This document shows positions 26,404-35,385 of a DNA stretch of 48,366 bases, one piece after another (the first letter of the stretch is position 1; each line of letters opens with the position of its first letter). Both the position numbers and the translations under genes were made by a program. Source of the DNA: Eubacteriales bacterium (GTDB taxonomy: Bacteria > Bacillota > Clostridia > Lachnospirales > Lachnospiraceae); NCBI GenBank assembly GCA_030526265.1, contig JAUNDE010000013.1, positions 1 through 48,366 of the forward strand, given 5' to 3'. The notes beneath the pieces were generated by a model. That model was given only the letters and a program-made list of their open reading frames with translations. It ran no database searches and was not told the DNA's origin.

Positions 26404-27654
26404 TTAAACAATTGTGATCTGTCTGTTCAGTTCGTTTTTATACAGAGTCGAAAATTTTTCTGCAACAACTGAATAATAGAGGTTTGAAGCAATTATATCA
26501 GATGTCAACATGTTTTTTCCATATCCAATTATTGATCTTTTTTCAGCTGATGTCGTTAGCAGTGGAATATCACAAGTACGTTTGATCATGGAAAGAAGCT
26601 CTGTTTTATCTTTTCTAAAACCTAAAATATTAATATAAAAGACAATTCCATTGGTATAATAATCTGAAAAATCTTCTTTTCTGATGCGAAGAATAATGTG
26701 TAGAAGAGCTCGGCTGATCCTTGAACGAGTCAATTCTTTTGTTTTGAGCAAGTCGCAGAATTGTTCGAAATTCTTATAATCATTGAGATGATTATAAATT
26801 CGATTTGCGAGCTCCGGGTTGACATCCACATACTTCGTCAGAGCTTCAGAGGACTCATATAATAAAATAGTTTTTAAAAGTAAGGATAGATCGTTGCTGT
26901 AAACAGGAAATGTTTTATTCTGTTCCTTTTCAATAACAGAAAAGGCATTTTGCGGAATATATTTTTTTATCAAATCTATGGAATTGATTTCTTGTCTGAT
27001 CGCAGAGGCTGAGCTGAATATATGACCCAAATGTGTATCATGATATCCGGAACCTGTTCTTTGAATTGTGTAAGGTGATATGGTTGACTGCAGCTCGTTC
27101 AGAGCCTTTATATATTCAATTCCCAGAATGTTGTTCGGATTTGATAAGATCTCTTCAAAGTCATAAATGGAAAAAGCAGGGTACCTACTCGAATGATCAC
27201 ACAAATACTGATACAATGCTTTTTGCCTTGCTCTTGGGAAAGAGTCACCAGCCTTTAAATACTTTTGTAAGAGTTCTTTGTATTCGGGCGGTTCATGAGA
27301 AAGAATATCTGCAGCATATTTCAATGGGGGCAACTCGCCACACTCACTTCCGAAACAGATAAAATCTACGCAGCCAAGATGATCCAAAAGCGATACTGCG
27401 CCAGTGGCGAAATATTCTGCACTGCCGGTAGAATAGCAGACTGGAAGTTCTATTACGAGGTCTGCACCTGACAGGAGAGCGCATTCTGTACGAACTGATT
27501 TTGGCATGATGGCAGGAGTTCCTCTCTGTACAAAATTGCCGCTCATAACAACAATAACCGAATCTGCTCCGGTTATTTCTTTTGCCTTTGAAATATGATA
27601 TTGATGTCCGTTGTGAAATGGATTATATTCTGTAATCAGTCCGACTGTTTTCAT
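26404..27654 (-). CDS. tmcAL: tRNA(Met) cytidine acetate ligase (TmcAL, YlbM-like nucleotidyltransferase)
   Basis: 416 residues from the ATG preceded by AGAGGAC (27661-27667). TmcAL activates acetate with ATP and acetylates the wobble cytidine of elongator tRNA-Met. The nucleotidyltransferase signature 'GLITEYNPFHNGHQYHI' holds the HxGH motif near residues 14-17, and 'SGNFVQRGTPAI' and 'GADLVIELPVCYSTGSAEYFA' follow as in YlbM family members. The C-terminal half is the helical tRNA-binding region. Full length. It has its own promoter. Confidence 0.9.
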   Translation of the reverse strand: MKTVGLITEYNPFHNGHQYHISKAKEITGADSVIVVMSGNFVQRGTPAIMPKSVRTECALLSGADLVIELPVCYSTGSAEYFATGAVSLLDHLGCVDFICFGSECGELPPLKYAADILSHEPPEYKELLQKYLKAGDSFPRARQKALYQYLCDHSSRYPAFSIYDFEEILSNPNNILGIEYIKALNELQSTISPYTIQRTGSGYHDTHLGHIFSSASAIRQEINSIDLIKKYIPQNAFSVIEKEQNKTFPVYSNDLSLLLKTILLYESSEALTKYVDVNPELANRIYNHLNDYKNFEQFCDLLKTKELTRSRISRALLHIILRIRKEDFSDYYTNGIVFYINILGFRKDKTELLSMIKRTCDIPLLTTSAEKRSIIGYGKNMLTSDIIASNLYYSVVAEKFSTLYKNELNRQITIV

Positions 27655-27684
27655 GAAAAAGTCCTCTTTTAAGTTATTCACTTC

Positions 27685-27713
27685 ATTATACTATAGTGAA
27701 TATTTGAAAGCAA
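27685..27713 (-). promoter_or_regulatory. Promoter of tmcAL
   Basis: On the minus strand TTGCTT (27713-27708), 17-base spacer, TATAAT (27690-27685). The -10 is inside an inverted repeat, ATTCACT (27676-27682)/AGTGAAT (27695-27701), which could be an operator. Confidence 0.6.
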
Positions 27714-27805
27714 ATCTAAATATTGGAATCTTACAAACATAAATGTGTGTGATGGATTTGTCAAAATGCACAGAAATAAATACAATTTTGTGGTAGAAAG
27801 ATACC

Positions 27806-27834
27806 TTGTGAACAACTAATCTTTGTATTATAAT
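27806..27834 (+). promoter_or_regulatory. Promoter of pta-ackA
   Basis: TTGTGA (27806-27811), 17-base spacer, TATAAT (27829-27834), about 30 bases before the start region. Confidence 0.65.
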
Positions 27835-27872
27835 ATCGATATATGTGAAAAAACGAAAGGAGTCTTTGAAAC

Positions 27873-28874
27873 ATGGGATTTATTGATGAAATCAAAGCAA
27901 AAGCAAAATTAAACGTAAAAACAATTGTTCTTCCGGAAACAGAAGATATCAGAACTTATGAGGCTGCTGAGAAAGTTTTGAAAGAAGGCACAGCAAATCT
28001 TGTACTTATCGGAAGCGAAGAAGAGATCGAAAAGAACAAAGGATCTTTTGATATCACTGGAGCAACAATCGTTGATCCTGCAACAAGTGAAAAGACAGCT
28101 GGTTACATCGCCAAATTAGTAGAACTTCGCCAGAAAAAAGGCATGACAGAAGAACAGGCAAAAGAACTCCTTCTTTCAAGCTATACATACTACGGTGTAA
28201 TGATGGTTAAAATGGGTGATGCAGATGGTATGGTATCAGGTGCATGCCATTCTACAGCAGATACACTTAGACCATGCTTGCAGATCCTTAAAACAAAACC
28301 AGGAACAAAACTTGTTTCAGCATTCTTCGTTATGGTTGTGCCAGATTGCGAATATGGTGCAAATGGAACATTTATTTTTGCAGATTCAGGACTTGAACAG
28401 AACCCGGATCCTGAAAGACTTGCAGCAATTGCACTTTCTTCAGCAGAATCATTTGAGCTGTTAGTTGGAGAACCTGCTAAAGTAGCAATGCTTTCACATT
28501 CAACAATGGGCAGTGCAAAACACGCTGATGTAGATAAAGTTGTTGAAGCGGTTAAAATTGCAAAAGAGATGGCTCCGGAAGTTATGCTTGATGGAGAAAT
28601 GCAGCTTGACGCAGCAATTGTTCCTTCTGTAGGCGCTTCAAAAGCTCCAAACAGTCCAGTTGCCGGAAAAGCAAATGTTCTTGTATTCCCTGACCTTGAT
28701 GCTGGAAATATCGGTTATAAACTGGTTCAGAGACTTGCAAAGGCTGAAGCATACGGACCAATCACACAGGGTATTGCAGCTCCTGTAAATGATCTTTCTC
28801 GTGGATGTAGCGCAGATGATATCGCAGGTGTAGTTGCTATCACAGCTGTACAGTGTCAGGCAGCTGATAAATAA
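27873..28874 (+). CDS. pta: Phosphate acetyltransferase
   Basis: 333 residues, the short single-domain form typical of Firmicutes. It converts acetyl-CoA and phosphate to acetyl phosphate. Family blocks are present: '[19 protein letters not shown]', '[22 protein letters not shown]', '[23 protein letters not shown]', '[13 protein letters not shown]', '[12 protein letters not shown]', '[18 protein letters not shown]'. A GAAAGGAG Shine-Dalgarno is upstream. It is 22 bases from ackA, forming the acetate/ATP-generating fermentation module. Confidence 0.97.
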   Translation: MGFIDEIKAKAKLNVKTIVLPETEDIRTYEAAEKVLKEGTANLVLIGSEEEIEKNKGSFDITGATIVDPATSEKTAGYIAKLVELRQKKGMTEEQAKELLLSSYTYYGVMMVKMGDADGMVSGACHSTADTLRPCLQILKTKPGTKLVSAFFVMVVPDCEYGANGTFIFADSGLEQNPDPERLAAIALSSAESFELLVGEPAKVAMLSHSTMGSAKHADVDKVVEAVKIAKEMAPEVMLDGEMQLDAAIVPSVGASKAPNSPVAGKANVLVFPDLDAGNIGYKLVQRLAKAEAYGPITQGIAAPVNDLSRGCSADDIAGVVAITAVQCQAADK

Positions 28875-28896
28875 GATTAAGGAAGGGAAAGTTAAA

Positions 28897-30084
28897 ATGA
28901 ATGTATTAGTAATTAATTGCGGAAGTTCTTCATTAAAATTCCAGTTGATCAATTCAGAATCAGAAAAAGTGCTTGCAAAAGGTCTTTGTGAAAGAATTGG
29001 TATCGATGGCATGTTTACTTACCAGCCGGCAGGTGGGGAAAAAGAGAAGTCAGAAAAAGCAATGCCTACGCACACAGAAGCAATTCAGTTTGTGATCGAT
29101 GCTCTTACAAATGCGGAGACAGGTGTTGTTAAGAGCCTTGACGAAATCGGTGCTGTTGGTCATCGTGTGGTTCATGGCGGAGAGAAATTTACATCTTCAG
29201 TTGTTATTACAGATGAAGTGAAAGCTGCAATCGAAGAATGTAACGATCTTGCACCTCTTCACAACCCTGCAAACCTTATTGGAATCAATGCATGTCAGGA
29301 ACTTATGCCAGGTACTCCAATGGTTGCGGTCTTTGACACAGCATTCCATCAGACAATGCCGGACAAAGCATTTATCTATGGCCTTCCATATGAATACTAT
29401 GATAAATACAAAGTGAGACGTTATGGTTTCCATGGTACAAGCCATAGCTTTGTATCAAAAAGAGCAGCAGAACTTGTTGGAAAATCTTACGATTCAGTTA
29501 AGACAATTGTTTGCCATCTCGGAAACGGAGCAAGTATCTGTGCAGTAGAGAACGGAAAATCAGTTGACACATCTATGGGGCTTACTCCATTGGAGGGTCT
29601 TGTAATGGGTACACGTTCTGGTGATATCGATCCGGCTATTTTGGAATTCATCGCTAAGAAAGAGGGACTTGACATTGCAGGTCTTATGAATGTACTCAAT
29701 AAAAAATCAGGTGTTGAAGGTATTTCCGGTGTTTCGAGCGATTTTCGAGATCTGGATGCAGCAGCTGCAGAAGGAAATGATCAGGCTAGAATTGCTCTTG
29801 ATGTATTTGCATATCGTGTCGCAAAATATGTTGGAGCATACACAGCAGCGATGAATGGTGTGGATGTGATCGCATTTACAGCAGGTATCGGTGAGAATGC
29901 CGGAAGTGTTCGTGCATCTGTTTGTGAATATCTCGGATACCTCGGTATTTCTATCGATTCAGAGGCGAACTCTAAACGCGGTGAGGAAATCAAAATTTCT
30001 ACTCCGGATTCTAAAGTGACGGTAATGGTTATTCCAACAAATGAAGAACTTGCTATTGCAAGGGACACAGTTGCATTAGTATAA
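28897..30084 (+). CDS. ackA: Acetate kinase
   Basis: 395 residues from the ATG after GGAAGGGAAA; an in-frame ATG at 28834 lies inside pta and is rejected. It transfers phosphate from acetyl phosphate to ADP, yielding acetate and ATP. ASKHA-fold signatures: '[16 protein letters not shown]' (phosphate 1), '[11 protein letters not shown]', '[12 protein letters not shown]', '[11 protein letters not shown]', '[13 protein letters not shown]', '[14 protein letters not shown]'. Second gene of the pta-ackA operon. Confidence 0.97.
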   Translation: MNVLVINCGSSSLKFQLINSESEKVLAKGLCERIGIDGMFTYQPAGGEKEKSEKAMPTHTEAIQFVIDALTNAETGVVKSLDEIGAVGHRVVHGGEKFTSSVVITDEVKAAIEECNDLAPLHNPANLIGINACQELMPGTPMVAVFDTAFHQTMPDKAFIYGLPYEYYDKYKVRRYGFHGTSHSFVSKRAAELVGKSYDSVKTIVCHLGNGASICAVENGKSVDTSMGLTPLEGLVMGTRSGDIDPAILEFIAKKEGLDIAGLMNVLNKKSGVEGISGVSSDFRDLDAAAAEGNDQARIALDVFAYRVAKYVGAYTAAMNGVDVIAFTAGIGENAGSVRASVCEYLGYLGISIDSEANSKRGEEIKISTPDSKVTVMVIPTNEELAIARDTVALV

Positions 30085-30104
30085 TTTTTTCTTCGTAAAT
30101 TGGG

Positions 30105-30132
30105 TTGACAAACACTATTTTCGTGGTATAAT
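30105..30132 (+). promoter_or_regulatory. Strong promoter of yceD-rpmF
   Basis: Consensus TTGACA (30105-30110), 16-base spacer, TATAAT (30127-30132) with extended TG (30124-30125). Confidence 0.85.
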
Positions 30133-30159
30133 TGTTTAGGTGTGAATAGGGGGAATACT

Positions 30160-30687
30160 ATGTTATTAAACCTTTCAGACGTTCTGGGAGAACATCATAG
30201 GACAATAGAGCAGAATGTAGAAGTGGAGATGGAAGAATTTAGGATTCGTTCAGATTCTTATAAGATTTTGTCGAAAGATTCTGTGTTTTTAAAGATTAAA
30301 CATGTAAAAGACAGACAACTTGAAATTACTGGTAAAGGGAAATTCGAATTTGAAATTCCTTGTGACAGATGTCTGGAACCGGTGAAAACAGAAGTTGTTT
30401 TAGATTTTACAAAGAATGTTGATCTGGATGTTCCTGATGGTGAACAAACAGAAGAAATGGATGAAACAAATTATATTGACGGATATGAGCTCGATGTGGA
30501 ACAACTGATCTGCAACGAGGTACTAATAGGGTGGCCGACAAAGATTCTGTGTAGCGTTGACTGTAAAGGCATTTGCAACGTGTGTGGTCAAAACCTGAAT
30601 CAGGGAGCTTGCAACTGTGAAGATACAAGCCTTGACCCTAGAATGTCAGTTATCCGCGACGTATTTAAGAATTTTAAGGAGGTGTAA
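30160..30687 (+). CDS. yceD: YceD/DUF177 family protein
   Basis: 175 residues from the ATG after AGGGGG; a GTG at 30142 would overlap that site. It belongs to the DUF177/YceD family that almost always precedes rpmF and is linked in some bacteria to large-subunit rRNA accumulation. The 'EIPCDRCLEPVKTEV' motif and a C-terminal Cys cluster ('CSVDCKGICNVCGQNLNQGACNC') suggest a zinc-binding site. It overlaps the Shine-Dalgarno of rpmF and is clearly co-transcribed with it. Confidence 0.92.
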   Translation: MLLNLSDVLGEHHRTIEQNVEVEMEEFRIRSDSYKILSKDSVFLKIKHVKDRQLEITGKGKFEFEIPCDRCLEPVKTEVVLDFTKNVDLDVPDGEQTEEMDETNYIDGYELDVEQLICNEVLIGWPTKILCSVDCKGICNVCGQNLNQGACNCEDTSLDPRMSVIRDVFKNFKEV

Positions 30688-30690
30688 CCT

Positions 30691-30870
30691 ATGTCAATTT
30701 GTCCAAAGAATAAATCTTCTAAAGCAAGAAGAGATAAAAGAAGAGCTAACTGGAAAATGAGCGCTCCAAACTTGGTAAAATGCAGCAAATGTGGCGAATT
30801 AATGATGCCTCACAGAGTTTGCAAAGCTTGTGGCTCTTACAACAAAAAAGAAATCATTGCTATGGATTAA
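30691..30870 (+). CDS. rpmF: Ribosomal protein bL32
   Basis: 59 residues, starting 'MSICPKNKSSKARRDKRRANW', the conserved bL32 opening, and ending with a zinc-ribbon 'CSKCGELMMPHRVCKACGSY' (four Cys, the zinc-binding form). AAGGAGGTG (30676-30684) overlaps the yceD stop codon. A large-subunit ribosomal protein. Terminates at a long hairpin 3 bases downstream. Confidence 0.97.
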   Translation: MSICPKNKSSKARRDKRRANWKMSAPNLVKCSKCGELMMPHRVCKACGSYNKKEIIAMD

Positions 30871-30872
30871 TT

Positions 30873-30919
30873 AGCATAATAAAAAGGATTCCTGTTTTGG
30901 AATCCTTTTTTATTATGCT
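30873..30919. terminator. Bidirectional terminator between rpmF and murT
   Basis: Twenty-base stem (30873-30892 with 30899-30919, one extra T bulged) around loop TGTTTT; core AAAAAGGATTCC/GGAATCCTTTTT. The A- and T-tracts serve both convergent genes. Confidence 0.9.
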
Positions 30920-30920
30920 T

Positions 30921-32297
30921 TTATTCCCAAAAATCTTTTTTTCCGGTAGCTTTGCTTAGTACTTGTCTCAGTTCCATCATAGCAGTATAATTTGGCAATG
31001 CAAATACCGGTCTTTTTTCTTCGAGGATCTTTCCGAGTAATTCGTTGTAATCAGTGACAATTTCCTTCATCTCATCAGATGCACCGGCTTTTTGTAATCG
31101 ATCTGATAAATCTTTTGCTCTGTCACCGCCAACATATATTTTCTTCAGATGTGGATCGGAGCAGAGCTTTTCATAATCTGTATCCTGAATCCATGAAATA
31201 TCATGTCCGTCACCGGTTCTGTCGTTCAAACACAAAATAGCGGTAAAATCTTCATCAAATCCGGTTAAATAAGAAAATGCCTGGTTGCAGCCAGCCGGAT
31301 TTTTGACAAGTATCATCTGAAGTCGATTGCCATTTAAATCAAATGTTTCAAGTCTGCCAAAAGAAGAGCGAACAGTTTTCAGTGAATCAATTGCTTTTTG
31401 TAATGGTAAATTTAAAGCTTTTACTGCGGCGATACAAGCGGCTGCGTTATAAATGTTATAAACAGCAGGAAGTGCAACGCGAACGGTTTGAATGCGACCA
31501 TCTGCGAGCAATTGAATTGTACTGCCGTTTGCTTCAATCTTCTCAATTGAGATAACAGACACATCTGGAGTCTGATGTTTGTAGTCACATTTTGTACAAT
31601 GAAAACCTCCGAGATGTGCATAAATATGATAATCGTACTCGTAATCAGCACCGCATTTTGGGCATTTACCTGCATCAGCCAAATCAACATTACCCTGAAT
31701 GTCAACAGATTTATTGAGTCCATACCATACGATTTTGTTTGGAGCATCCAGTGAAAGTGATGAAGTTAGAGGTTCCTCTGCATTTAATACTAAAGTTGAT
31801 TCTGGGCTTCGTTTTACACCGGTACGTATTTCTCTTAAGGTATTTTCAACACCGCCGTACCGGTCTACCTGATCACTGAACAAATTAGTTACAACAATTA
31901 CCTTTGGCTTGACAAGTGGAACAACCTGTTTTAGTGCGGCTTCATCAACCTCGAGGACTGCGTAATGTGATTTTGGTTTTCCGGATAATGTTGCATTACA
32001 TACCAGATCAGCAGTGATACCGTGAAGAAGGTTTGCACCTGATTTGTTTAGAAGGCAGTCACATCCGGAAGCGTTGAGTGCATGCTCTATCATATTGCAG
32101 CTTGTTGTTTTTCCGTTTGTTCCTGTTACGACAATTATTTCCATTCCGCTGGAAACAACGGCGAGTATTTTTTTTGAAAATTTCATTGCGACTATTCCTG
32201 GAATGGCCGTTCCGCCTCGACCCGTTTTGCGCAAAATAAATCGAGTAAATTTACATGCGGCAACTGAGATTACCGTTTGAATGATATTTTTTTTCAT
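30921..32297 (-). CDS. murT: MurT-type lipid II isoglutaminyl synthase ligase subunit
   Basis: 458 residues from the ATG preceded by AAAGGGG; the longer frame starting at 32495 crosses the divergent promoter and is rejected. With GatD, MurT amidates the alpha-carboxyl of lipid II D-Glu. Mur ligase ATP motif 'TGTNGKTTSCNMIE' (GTNGKTT 59-65), a four-Cys zinc ribbon insertion at Cys212/215/234/237, and the MurT C-terminal (DUF1727) 'LNDRTGDGHDISWIQD' are visible. In most genomes gatD is adjacent; here it is not on either side. Start is followed by a possible hydrophobic N-terminal segment. Confidence 0.9.
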   Translation of the reverse strand: MKKNIIQTVISVAACKFTRFILRKTGRGGTAIPGIVAMKFSKKILAVVSSGMEIIVVTGTNGKTTSCNMIEHALNASGCDCLLNKSGANLLHGITADLVCNATLSGKPKSHYAVLEVDEAALKQVVPLVKPKVIVVTNLFSDQVDRYGGVENTLREIRTGVKRSPESTLVLNAEEPLTSSLSLDAPNKIVWYGLNKSVDIQGNVDLADAGKCPKCGADYEYDYHIYAHLGGFHCTKCDYKHQTPDVSVISIEKIEANGSTIQLLADGRIQTVRVALPAVYNIYNAAACIAAVKALNLPLQKAIDSLKTVRSSFGRLETFDLNGNRLQMILVKNPAGCNQAFSYLTGFDEDFTAILCLNDRTGDGHDISWIQDTDYEKLCSDPHLKKIYVGGDRAKDLSDRLQKAGASDEMKEIVTDYNELLGKILEEKRPVFALPNYTAMMELRQVLSKATGKKDFWE

Positions 32298-32425
32298 TTG
32301 TATCCCCTTTCGGTATATCATTAAGTTTGTTTTATACGTATCTATTCTATCATTGGCATAATGAATTGAAAAGTAAAAGATATTAAGACATCGGTATCGT
32401 TTTAGATTATTTTTGTTAAAAAATA

Positions 32426-32434
32426 TGATACAAT
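32426..32434 (+). promoter_or_regulatory. Possible extended -10 promoter of the AIM24-family gene
   Basis: TGATACAAT (32426-32434). The -35 region is weak. AAGGAGG (32454-32460) precedes the start. Confidence 0.4.
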
Positions 32435-32467
32435 AAAATATATTGAATATGATAAGGAGGTCGTGAT

Positions 32468-33151
32468 ATGAGATATGAAATTCAGGGAGAAACATTGCCT
32501 GTATTGATCTGTTACATGGAACAGGGAGAAAAAATGATCACAGAAGGAGGCGGAATGTCCTGGATGTCACCAAACATGAGGATGGAAACAGTGGGAGGTG
32601 GCTTCGGGAAAATAATGGGTCGTGCTTTTTCCGGAGAAAATATGTTTCAGAATATTTATACTGCTGAGGGCGGTAATGGAATGATTGCATTCGCTTCCAG
32701 TTTTCCGGGATCTATCAGACCTTTTATGATTGAACCGGGAAAAGAACTGATCTTCCAAAAAAAGGCATTTTTGGCAAGTGAAGCAGGAGTTGAGCTTTCT
32801 ATTCATTTTAAGAAAAAAGTAGGAGCGGGTTTTTTTGGCGGTGAAGGTTTTATCATGCAGAAACTCAGTGGACATGGGCTTGCTTTTGCGGAATTTGACG
32901 GGCATGTGATTGAGTATAATCTTCAGCCCGGACAGCAGCTTGTTCTGGATACGGGACATTTGGCAGCTATGGAAGCATCATGCCAGATGGATATTCAAAC
33001 AGTAAAAGGTGTGAAGAATATGTTTCTCGGTGGTGAAGGTTTGTTTAATACAATTGTTACCGGACCTGGTCGTGTCTGGGTTCAGACAATGCCGATTAAT
33101 GCTGTCGCTGGTGTTTTGGCTCCATATATGCCTACGGCAAGTGGAAAGTAA
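32468..33151 (+). CDS. AIM24/TIGR00266 family protein
   Basis: 227 residues. A Gly-rich beta protein with the family pattern: 'MRYEIQGETLPVLICYMEQGEKMITEGGGMSWMSPNM', 'FMIEPGKELIFQKKAFLA', 'GGEGFIMQKLSGHGLAFAEFDG', 'LQPGQQLVLDTGHLAAME', 'FLGGEGLFNTIVTGPGRVWVQTMP'. The family (mitochondrial AIM24, bacterial TIGR00266) forms tryptophan-RNA-binding-attenuator-like beta assemblies; the biochemical role is unknown. Its own promoter and terminator make it monocistronic. It is divergent from murT. Confidence 0.88.
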   Translation: MRYEIQGETLPVLICYMEQGEKMITEGGGMSWMSPNMRMETVGGGFGKIMGRAFSGENMFQNIYTAEGGNGMIAFASSFPGSIRPFMIEPGKELIFQKKAFLASEAGVELSIHFKKKVGAGFFGGEGFIMQKLSGHGLAFAEFDGHVIEYNLQPGQQLVLDTGHLAAMEASCQMDIQTVKGVKNMFLGGEGLFNTIVTGPGRVWVQTMPINAVAGVLAPYMPTASGK

Positions 33152-33182
33152 TTAATATGATTGAATTCATGTGAATAAATGG

Positions 33183-33219
33183 AAAGATGTTCGGTATGTA
33201 TAGTGTCGAGCATCTTTTT
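33183..33219 (+). terminator. Terminator after the AIM24-family gene
   Basis: Stem AAAGATGTTCG (33183-33193) with CGAGCATCTTT (33207-33217), one G-U pair, followed by further T residues. Confidence 0.75.
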
Positions 33220-33276
33220 GATTGCTGGATCAATTTGGTGTGATTTTATCTGAATGTCATGAAATATACAAAATGA

Positions 33277-33305
33277 TTGATTTTTAAGAGGATGTTTAGT
33301 AGAAT
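33277..33305 (+). promoter_or_regulatory. Promoter of the plsX-acpP-rnc-smc-ftsY block
   Basis: TTGATT (33277-33282), 17-base spacer, TAGAAT (33300-33305), 28 bases before the plsX start. No FapR-type operator is apparent. Confidence 0.55.
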
Positions 33306-33332
33306 TATCCTATGATACTGGGAGGAAATGAT

Positions 33333-34343
33333 ATGTCAGACATGAACAGAGTAGCATTAGATGCGATGGGCGGAGATCATGCACCCTTCGAAATGGTAAA
33401 AGGCGCGGTCGATGCTGTAAATAAAGACAAGAGAGTTAAAGTGTTTCTTGTCGGTAAAGGAGAGTTGATAAAAGCTGAACTTGAAAAGCATCAATTTGAT
33501 TCGAGTCAGATTGAGATCGTGAATGCGACAGAAGTGATCGAAACTGCTGAACCGCCGGTAAATGCAATCAGACGAAAAAAAGATTCCTCTATTGTAGTGG
33601 GAATGAAAATGGTCAAAAATAAAGAGGCTGATGCATTTGTTTCTGCAGGAAGTTCAGGAGCAATTCTTGTTGGTGGTCAGACTCTGGTCGGAAGAATAAA
33701 AGGAGTTGAAAGACCACCGCTGGCACCTTTGATCCCTACAGCGAAGGGAGTTTCTCTTTTGATCGATTGCGGCGCCAATGTCGATGCAAGACCGTCACAT
33801 CTTGTACAATTTGCAAAGATGGGTTCTATCTATATGGAACATGTCGTAGGTATTAAAGATCCAAAAGTTGCAATTGTGAATATTGGTGCGGAAGAAGAAA
33901 AAGGAAACGCACTTGTGAAAGAAACATTTCCGATGCTGAAAGAACTGGATGACATCAACTTTGTTGGAAGCATAGAAGCAAGAAACATTCCTTACGGTGA
34001 TGCAGATGTTATTGTTACAGAAGCTTTTTCAGGGAATGTAATACTGAAGCTTTATGAAGGACTTGGCGCTGTATTGATTAATAAAATTAAAGAAGGTATG
34101 ATGACAACCACGAGAAGTAAGATTGGAGCTTTCATGGTTAAGCCGGCATTAAAAGAGACCTTAAAGACGTTCGATGCGTCAGAATATGGTGGAGCGCCGC
34201 TGCTTGGTCTTCGTGGTCTTGTTGTGAAAACACATGGAAGTGCAACGGCAAAAGAGGTATCAAATTCAATTTTACAGTGCATTACTTTTAAAGAACAAAA
34301 AATTAATGAAAAGATTATGGAATGTATTCAAACGGAACAGTAG
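33333..34343 (+). CDS. plsX: Phosphate acyltransferase PlsX
   Basis: 336 residues from the ATG 7 bases after GGAGG (33321-33325); an ATG at 33312 precedes that site. PlsX makes acyl-phosphate from acyl-ACP for phospholipid synthesis (with PlsY) at the membrane surface. Signature regions: 'VALDAMGGDHAPFEMVKGAVDA', 'ETAEPPVNAIRRKKDSSIVVG', 'FVSAGSSGAILVGG', 'LIDCGANVDARPSHLVQFAKMG', 'VTEAFSGNVILKLYEGLG', 'YGGAPLLGLRG'. Followed by acpP in the standard order. Confidence 0.96.
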   Translation: MSDMNRVALDAMGGDHAPFEMVKGAVDAVNKDKRVKVFLVGKGELIKAELEKHQFDSSQIEIVNATEVIETAEPPVNAIRRKKDSSIVVGMKMVKNKEADAFVSAGSSGAILVGGQTLVGRIKGVERPPLAPLIPTAKGVSLLIDCGANVDARPSHLVQFAKMGSIYMEHVVGIKDPKVAIVNIGAEEEKGNALVKETFPMLKELDDINFVGSIEARNIPYGDADVIVTEAFSGNVILKLYEGLGAVLINKIKEGMMTTTRSKIGAFMVKPALKETLKTFDASEYGGAPLLGLRGLVVKTHGSATAKEVSNSILQCITFKEQKINEKIMECIQTEQ

Positions 34344-34382
34344 TTTCGATGAATAGAATTATTTGGAAGAGGAGAATGAAAA

Positions 34383-34613
34383 ATGGAGTTTGAAAAATTG
34401 CGCGAAATTATTGCAGATGTAATGAATATCGATGAAAGTGAAATTACTGAAGATATTTCTTTTAAGAATGATCTCGGTGCAGATTCACTCGATGTTTTCC
34501 AGATTATTATGGGTATTGAAGACGCTTTTGCCATTGAAATTGATAACGAAGATGCAGAGAAGATCGTTACAGTCGGAGATGCAGTTGAACAGATTAAAAA
34601 TGCAATAAATTAG
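34383..34613 (+). CDS. acpP: Acyl carrier protein
   Basis: 76 residues, normal size. Carries acyl chains on a phosphopantetheine attached to Ser35 in the 'LGADSLDVFQII' motif. Acidic throughout, as in ACPs. AGAGGAG lies upstream. It directly follows plsX. A GC-rich hairpin lies between it and rnc. Confidence 0.96.
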   Translation: MEFEKLREIIADVMNIDESEITEDISFKNDLGADSLDVFQIIMGIEDAFAIEIDNEDAEKIVTVGDAVEQIKNAIN

Positions 34614-34621
34614 GGAAATTT

Positions 34622-34646
34622 GAAGAAGCCCAGCCAGGGCTTCTTC
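34622..34646 (+). terminator. Hairpin between acpP and rnc (attenuator or mRNA-end structure)
   Basis: Ten-base stem GAAGAAGCCC (34622-34631) with GGGCTTCTTC (34637-34646), loop of 5. It is followed by TATTATAAAT rather than a T-run, so it may only partly terminate or may protect the acpP mRNA 3' end. Confidence 0.6.
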
Positions 34647-34682
34647 TATTATAAATATGAATGAAGTGATGAGGCTATGAAA

Positions 34683-35378
34683 ATGAATCCAGAATTATAT
34701 GAATTGGAAAAGAAGATCGGTTATGTTTTTAAGGACAAGACCCATTTGAAAAATGCACTGATACACAGTTCCTATGCAAATGAGAAGCATATGTCAAAAT
34801 GTGAGTGTAATGAACGGATGGAGTTTCTTGGAGATGCTGTGCTTGAACTTACTTCAAGTGAATTCTTATTCTATGAGCATTCAAAGATGCCTGAAGGAGA
34901 ATTGACAAAATTGCGTGCCAGTATCGTATGTGAGCCAACACTTGCGTTTTGTGCGCGACAGATCGATCTTGGAAGCTTTCTGTTTTTGGGGAAAGGTGAA
35001 AATGCAACAGGAGGGAGAAATAGAGACTCTGTTGTATCTGATGCTCTGGAGGCTTTGATTGGTGCTATCTATATCGATGGTGGTTTTACTAATGCGAAAG
35101 AGTTTATTTACAGGTTTGTTTTGAATGATCTTGAAAATAAGAAACTCTTTTTTGATAGCAAGACTATCCTCCAGGAAAAAGTCCAGGCTAATTTTAGCGA
35201 GAAACTGACTTACCGTGTTTTGGCGGAAGAAGGTCCGGACCATAATAAAATTTTCCATGTTGGTGTGTATATCGGCGAAGAAAAATATGGAACCGGTTAT
35301 GGAAGAGGAAAGAAAGCAGCTGAACAGGATGCGGCATATCAGACGCTTCTGATCATGCAAAATAGAAAAAAAGAGTAG
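34683..35378 (+). CDS. rnc: Ribonuclease III
   Basis: 231 residues from the ATG 8 bases after GAGG (34671-34674); the ATG at 34677 is only 2 bases from that site. RNase III cuts double-stranded RNA in rRNA and mRNA processing. The catalytic signature 'NERMEFLGDAVLEL' and the second acidic cluster 'DALEALIGAIYID' bind Mg ions; a C-terminal double-stranded-RNA-binding domain begins near residue 155 ('DSKTILQEKVQ', 'YGTGYGRGKKAAEQDAAYQTL'). smc begins 8 bases later. Confidence 0.95.
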   Translation: MNPELYELEKKIGYVFKDKTHLKNALIHSSYANEKHMSKCECNERMEFLGDAVLELTSSEFLFYEHSKMPEGELTKLRASIVCEPTLAFCARQIDLGSFLFLGKGENATGGRNRDSVVSDALEALIGAIYIDGGFTNAKEFIYRFVLNDLENKKLFFDSKTILQEKVQANFSEKLTYRVLAEEGPDHNKIFHVGVYIGEEKYGTGYGRGKKAAEQDAAYQTLLIMQNRKKE

Positions 35379-35385
35379 GTGCTGT

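Noticed and set aside
32298-32495. N-terminal extension of murT to 524 residues
   Set aside because: It overlaps the divergent AIM24-family gene and its promoter; AAAGGGG precedes the internal ATG that starts a normal-length MurT.
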